Source: Candidatus Woesebacteria bacterium GW2011_GWA1_41_7
Lineage (GTDB): Bacteria; Patescibacteriota; Microgenomatia; UBA8517
Length of the DNA: 6,850 nt
Reading direction: 5' to 3'
Assembly (NCBI GenBank): GCA_000997405.1
Contig: LCBU01000053.1
Location: 1 to 6,850, forward strand
In this document: piece by piece, positions 4,367-6,850 of the stretch
How positions within the stretch are numbered: position 1 is the first letter of the stretch
Layout: each line of letters begins with the position of its first letter
Made by a program: the position numbers and the translations under genes
The notes under the pieces: generated by a model
Databases searched by the model: none
Seen by the model: the letters and a program-made list of their open reading frames with translations, nothing else
Told to the model about the DNA's origin: nothing

Positions 4367-4804
4367 TTATTTTTTCTTTGTTGAAGCTGTTTTTTTAGCT
4401 ACTTTCTTGACTTTCTCAGGCTTTACTTCTTTTACATCACCGGAGTCATTTTTTATGACAGGTGCCTGGGTCAAAATGCTTAAAATTTTATCAAGCTTGG
4501 CATTAACTGCATCAAGCTGAGCCTTGTTTTGATCAAAACCTGGAGCGGGGGACCTAAAATCGCTTCTTTCGGACCTTCTAGAATCTGATCTTCCACCATT
4601 CATTTTTTCAAAACACTCACTGCAATAAACCGGTTTGCCGTTTGTCGGTCTGAAAGGTACCTGGCATTCTTTTCCGCAGTTGCTGCAAACTGTTTGGAAC
4701 ATTTCGCGCCTGCCTTTTCCTGAAAACCCGCCACCTCCTCCGCCTCGACCAAACCCACCACGATATCCGCCGGACCTGTTATCATCTCTATTAAAATTTC
4801 CCAT
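4367..4804 (-). CDS. CxxC-x17-CxxC zinc-ribbon protein
   Basis: This 145-residue protein has three parts. Residues 1-33 are a Gly/Arg/Asp/Asn-rich head resembling an RGG RNA-binding tail, starting MGNFNRDDNRSGGY. Residues 40-64 are the zinc ribbon CSNC-x17-CSEC (Cys40, 43, 61 and 64), the signature of a small family typical of CPR genomes. Residues about 90-113 form an amphipathic helix (QLDAVNAKLDKILSIL), likely a coiled coil. The end is Lys-rich (KKVAKKTASTKKK). Nucleic-acid binding is inferred from composition; no function is established that I know of. An in-frame ATG at 4816 is rejected as the start because it lies inside the extended -10 TGATATGAT. The next ATG, 4804-4802, is seven bases downstream of that box and gives the usual family N-terminus. 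Confidence 0.85.
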   Translation of the reverse strand: MGNFNRDDNRSGGYRGGFGRGGGGGGFSGKGRREMFQTVCSNCGKECQVPFRPTNGKPVYCSECFEKMNGGRSDSRRSERSDFRSPAPGFDQNKAQLDAVNAKLDKILSILTQAPVIKNDSGDVKEVKPEKVKKVAKKTASTKKK

Positions 4805-4811
4805 AGTGTTT

Positions 4812-4820
4812 ATCATATCA
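4812..4820 (-). promoter_or_regulatory. Extended -10 promoter of the zinc-ribbon gene
   Basis: The minus strand reads TGATATGAT: TGn plus TATGAT (4817-4812), five of six consensus. It ends seven bases before ATG 4804, giving a leaderless mRNA, and it swallows the upstream in-frame ATG at 4816. Confidence 0.6.
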
Positions 4821-4853
4821 CAGGCCGTGTTCTATTGCTGGGGCACTTTGTGG

Positions 4854-5127
4854 TTATTTTTTCACTTCAAACCAATCAATCGGGGTTTCGTCGTCAGGTT
4901 CACCATTGTAATTAACAGTAATCTCCTGACCTTTTTTTATGTTTTTAACGGCTCTATAGACCATGCATTTGGTTCTAAAGTTTTGCTTCCAGTCAGCATT
5001 GGGGGAGTAGGAGTGGTTATATATTGAACCGAAGCCCAACGCTAATTTCACCTTCTTTGAAATCCTTCAGAGCAAATACACCCCGGCCTTTTTTCGGTAC
5101 GCTTTTGACCATTATGTGACGCCTCAT
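4854..5127 (-). pseudogene. SET-domain protein pseudogene, internal deletion and frameshift
   Basis: From ATG 5127-5125 the minus strand reads MRRHIMVKSVPKKGRGVFAL, then KDFKEGEI. This is the normal beginning of a small SET-domain protein (G-x-G-V-F-A opening). It then runs out of frame and stops near 5018. The other frame, open up to a TGA at 5069-5067, carries the C-terminal half: LALGFGSIYNHSYSPNADW, later KKGQEITVNY and the end IDWFEVKK at 4854. These hold the SAM-binding N-H-S-x-x-P-N and the catalytic-site Tyr. The roughly 45-50 residues that normally lie between GEI and LALGFGS are absent, and the frame changes at the junction (about 5041-5050). SET proteins methylate lysines using S-adenosylmethionine; this copy should be inactive. 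Its start and promoter are still intact. A near-identical SET tail lies at 4032-4080. Confidence 0.75.
4864..4905. repeat. Direct repeat, copy 2 (SET tail)
   Basis: This is the partner of 4039-4080, with 41 of 42 bases identical and the same orientation. It encodes the end of the SET pseudogene on the minus strand. Confidence 0.8.
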
Positions 5128-5133
5128 ATTAGA

Positions 5134-5140
5134 TATAATA
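5134..5140. promoter_or_regulatory. Overlapping divergent -10 boxes of the SET pseudogene and epmA-like gene
   Basis: TATAAT on the plus strand (5134-5139) ends eight bases before ATG 5148. TATTAT on the minus strand (5140-5135) ends seven bases before ATG 5127. The two boxes share five positions and only 20 bases lie between the start codons. Both genes would give leaderless mRNAs. Confidence 0.6.
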
Positions 5141-5147
5141 CCTTGTA

Positions 5148-6107
5148 ATGAGAACTTGGCAAAGAATCAAAAATGATCCCAACCTGATAAATCAGTCTTT
5201 GATTAGGGAAAAAGTAATTGACGAAATCCGCACTTTCTTTAAAGGCGATGGTTTTCGTGAAGTTTTTACGCCCATTCTGGTTCCCGTTCCTTCGATTGAA
5301 CCAAATTTAGAGGTTTTTAAAACGGAACTGAGGACTGCAAAAGGAGTTCGCAGGGATGGCTATTTAATAATGAGTCCCGAATTTTCAATCAAAAAACTGC
5401 TTGCGGCGGGAGTCGGAAACTGTTTTGAAATTACTAAATGCTTTAGGAACGAAGAGGAGGTAAGTTTTCTTCATAACCCCGAATTTACAATGCTTGAATG
5501 GTACAGAATAAATGCCGATTACAAGGATATTATGAAAGATTTTGAACACTTATTTTTGGATATTATCGGTAAAGGCAAATTGGAATATCAAGGTGGAGTC
5601 TATGACCTTTCTCTTCCCTGGCCGAGAATAAAAATTGCGGATGCATTTAAGAAATACGCGAAGCGGGATGTTTTGGAAGTGTCGGACGCCGATTTTTATA
5701 AAATTTATTTTAATGAAATAGAACCCGAACTTTTGAAATTGGAAAAGCCGTACTTTATTTATGACTATCCGATTTCTCAAGCCTCGCTTGCGAAGCCCTG
5801 TAAAGATTACCGGTTTGCCGAAAGATTTGAGGTCTTCCTCGGAGGAGTGGAACTTGGAAACTGTTTTTCTGAATTAACGGATGCTTCCGAACAAAAGAGA
5901 CGTTTTGAAGCAGACTTGGCGGAAAGGAAAAAGTTAGGAAAAACAATTTATCCGATAGATACCGACTTAATTGATGCAATGGAGTCCGGTCTTCCGGAAG
6001 TTTCGGGAATTGCTGTAGGTGTGGACAGGCTTGTAATGCTTGCCGGAGACTTCGCTTCAATCGGAGAAACACTACTTTTTCCGGGAAAAGAGCTATTTGA
6101 CCTCTAG
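5148..6107 (+). CDS. epmA: EpmA-like EF-P lysyl/beta-lysyl ligase (LysRS paralogue)
   Basis: This 319-residue class II synthetase core lacks the N-terminal anticodon-binding OB domain of lysyl-tRNA synthetase and starts straight at the catalytic domain, as EpmA (PoxA/GenX) does at about 325 residues. Motif 1 lies around residues 22-52 and ends PVPSIEPNLEVF. Motif 2 is CFRNEEEVSFLHNPEFTMLE (98-117), with the ATP-binding Arg100 and acidic pair. Motif 3 is GIAVGVDRLVML (287-298). Ala289 occupies the place where LysRS has Gly, a hallmark of EpmA that favours beta-lysine over lysine. EpmA activates lysine or (R)-beta-lysine and attaches it to a Lys of EF-P in the cytosol. The adjacent downstream efp, 28 bases away and with Lys34 present, is strong support. 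The partner lysine 2,3-aminomutase EpmB is not in the window. A genuine LysRS is ruled out by length and layout. Confidence 0.88.
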   Translation: MRTWQRIKNDPNLINQSLIREKVIDEIRTFFKGDGFREVFTPILVPVPSIEPNLEVFKTELRTAKGVRRDGYLIMSPEFSIKKLLAAGVGNCFEITKCFRNEEEVSFLHNPEFTMLEWYRINADYKDIMKDFEHLFLDIIGKGKLEYQGGVYDLSLPWPRIKIADAFKKYAKRDVLEVSDADFYKIYFNEIEPELLKLEKPYFIYDYPISQASLAKPCKDYRFAERFEVFLGGVELGNCFSELTDASEQKRRFEADLAERKKLGKTIYPIDTDLIDAMESGLPEVSGIAVGVDRLVMLAGDFASIGETLLFPGKELFDL

Positions 6108-6120
6108 ATGGTTTTAGATT

Positions 6121-6126
6121 TAAAAT
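6121..6126 (+). promoter_or_regulatory. -10 box of efp
   Basis: TAAAAT (five of six) ends nine bases before ATG 6136 in the 28-base gap after the epmA-like gene. efp could therefore have its own near-leaderless transcript besides read-through from epmA. AGG at 6131-6133 is too close to the start to be a normal Shine-Dalgarno. Confidence 0.4.
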
Positions 6127-6135
6127 ACGCAGGCC

Positions 6136-6702
6136 ATGAATACAATTAACGCAGGAAACATCACCAAAGGCAGCTTCATTATTTTTAAGGGAGCACCGGT
6201 TTTTATAACAAAAGCAGAATTTATGTCTCCCGGAAAAGGGAGTCCTGTTATGCGTATTAGATTCAGGAATGTACAAACGGGTTCCGCGGGGGAGTTTACT
6301 TACAAAACCGGAGAAATAGTTGAAGTTGCCGAAATAGAAAAAAGAGAAATGGATTATTTATATCGTGATGGGGAAGAACTCGTATTTATGGATCCCAAAA
6401 GCTATGAACAAGTAAATATTCCGCTTGCTTTGGTTGAGGATCAATTCGGATATTTGATCCAAAACCTAAAGTGTTGGATTGTTTGGTATAAAGGTAGTCC
6501 CATTGGCGTAAATTTACCGGCTCATGTAACCCTTAAGGTGGTTGAATCACCCGACGATGTTGCAGGTAACCGCATCAACGCCCCCAAGAAGACCGTTAAA
6601 CTTGAAACGGGGATAGATGCTCAGGTGCCTCTCTTTATTAAGGTGGGGGAAAAAGTAATGCTTGATACGGCTACCGGCGAATATCTTAACCGGGTGAAAT
6701 AA
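6136..6702 (+). CDS. efp: Elongation factor P
   Basis: At 188 residues this is the standard EF-P length, with three beta domains: an N-terminal KOW-like domain (about 1-63) and two OB-like domains (about 65-127 and 130-188). EF-P enters the ribosome next to the P site and relieves stalling at consecutive prolines. The domain I loop reads FMSPGKGSPVMR, with Lys34 in PGKG at the exact position modified in E. coli. This agrees with the EpmA-like ligase just upstream. Domain II carries YLYRDGEELVFMDPKSYEQV, and domain III ends GEYLNRVK with the usual conserved Tyr/Asn/Arg tail. The start at 6136 gives the expected N-terminus (MNTINAGNITKGSFI). Lys34 in place of Arg32 excludes the EarP/rhamnose type of modification. 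Confidence 0.95.
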   Translation: MNTINAGNITKGSFIIFKGAPVFITKAEFMSPGKGSPVMRIRFRNVQTGSAGEFTYKTGEIVEVAEIEKREMDYLYRDGEELVFMDPKSYEQVNIPLALVEDQFGYLIQNLKCWIVWYKGSPIGVNLPAHVTLKVVESPDDVAGNRINAPKKTVKLETGIDAQVPLFIKVGEKVMLDTATGEYLNRVK

Positions 6703-6728
6703 ATCTTCTTCTTAGGTTCCTTTTGCGT

Positions 6729-6734
6729 TATGAT
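6729..6734 (+). promoter_or_regulatory. -10 box of the 3'-edge membrane gene
   Basis: TATGAT ends seven bases before ATG 6742. As in the zinc-ribbon gene, an earlier in-frame ATG (6730) lies inside the hexamer, so 6742 is the likelier start. Confidence 0.45.
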
Positions 6735-6741
6735 ATTGGTA

Positions 6742-6850
6742 ATGTCTTTATTGCCGATATTATTGGCTGCTCTTCCCTTTTTTGTTTTTATAGTTCTTCT
6801 TTTTTGGGGAAAACTAAAAATGATTTGGATTTCTTTGATAGCGCTTATTT
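6742..6850 (+). CDS. Membrane protein N-terminus (3' truncated by window edge), possibly L-lactate permease
   Basis: The frame from ATG 6742 stays open to the edge, 36 codons. It reads a hydrophobic helix (MSLLPILLAALPFFVFIVLL), a short basic turn (FWGKLKM) and the start of a second helix (IWISLIALI). The LPI start, the first helix and the K-x-K turn resemble the N-terminus of the L-lactate permease (LldP/LutP) family, but this much sequence would fit many multi-pass transporters. It begins 39 bases after efp and appears to have its own promoter. Confidence 0.4.
   Translation, partial: MSLLPILLAALPFFVFIVLLFWGKLKMIWISLIALI

Noticed and set aside
4635..5027. Plus-strand frame with a proline run
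   Set aside because: The prolines are the antisense of the Gly-rich head of the zinc-ribbon protein.
4854..5051. SET C-terminal frame as an intact short gene from GTG 5051
   Set aside because: The true N-terminus is visible in another frame from 5127, and a SET domain without its first half cannot fold normally. It is better read as a pseudogene.
5550..6276. Minus-strand frames opposite epmA and efp
   Set aside because: They are shadows of two strongly supported genes.
1..6850. Recoded genetic code (TGA as Gly, as in some CPR lineages)
   Set aside because: TGA ends the flavodoxin and stalked-protein genes at sensible positions, and no conserved Gly falls on TGA in the intact proteins.
1..6850. 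CRISPR array, tRNA, rRNA or riboswitch
   Set aside because: No regularly spaced repeats, cloverleaf-like segments or recognisable RNA motifs were seen on reading both strands.

Overview
This 6.85 kb window looks like a Candidate Phyla Radiation (Patescibacteria) chromosome, most likely a Microgenomates-type bacterium. This is inference from gene content and style. The content includes a CxxC-x17-CxxC zinc-ribbon protein with a Gly/Arg-rich head and Lys-rich tail, an RNHCP zinc-ribbon protein, a secreted protein beginning KGFVPIL, a short membrane-anchored cupredoxin, and a SET-domain relic. Genes are small and tightly packed. TGA is used as a stop, so the code is standard table 11 and not the TGA=Gly code of Gracilibacteria.

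Layout. 2-427 (+) is the C-terminal end of a metallophosphoesterase. 493-950 (-) is an RNHCP zinc-ribbon gene whose N-terminus sits in a different frame. 1035-1401 (+) is a small multi-pass membrane protein broken by a frameshift. 1466-1924 (+) is a flavodoxin. 1961-2599 (+) is a membrane-anchored protein with a Pro/Thr-rich stalk. 2717-3121 (-) is a Cys-free cupredoxin-like protein, divergent from 3152-3454 (+), a pterin-4a-carbinolamine dehydratase-like protein. 3510-4022 (+) is a half-size AI-2E-family transporter. 4032-4362 is a gene graveyard: 14 C-terminal codons of a SET gene (minus strand), then two disjoint pieces of a second flavodoxin (plus strand), then the C-terminal end of an unrecognised protein. 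4367-4804 (-) is the CxxC-x17-CxxC protein. 4854-5127 (-) is a SET-domain pseudogene with an internal deletion, divergent from 5148-6107 (+), an EpmA-like lysyl ligase. 6136-6702 (+) is elongation factor P with Lys34. From 6742 a membrane protein runs off the edge.

The clearest functional unit is epmA-efp: the first gene encodes the enzyme that would modify Lys34 of the second gene's product. The remaining genes look like independent short transcription units and not one pathway.

Two window-wide patterns stand out. First, nearly every gene has a TATAAT-like hexamer ending only 6-12 bases before its start codon, with no Shine-Dalgarno sequence. This implies leaderless or near-leaderless mRNAs and lets several starts be corrected. 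Second, broken genes are unusually dense: a frameshifted membrane gene, a deleted SET gene, a second SET tail, a collapsed flavodoxin paralogue and an orphan C-terminus. Several enzymes that are otherwise intact also lack a textbook metal or catalytic residue. I did not find a mobile element, CRISPR array or RNA gene.
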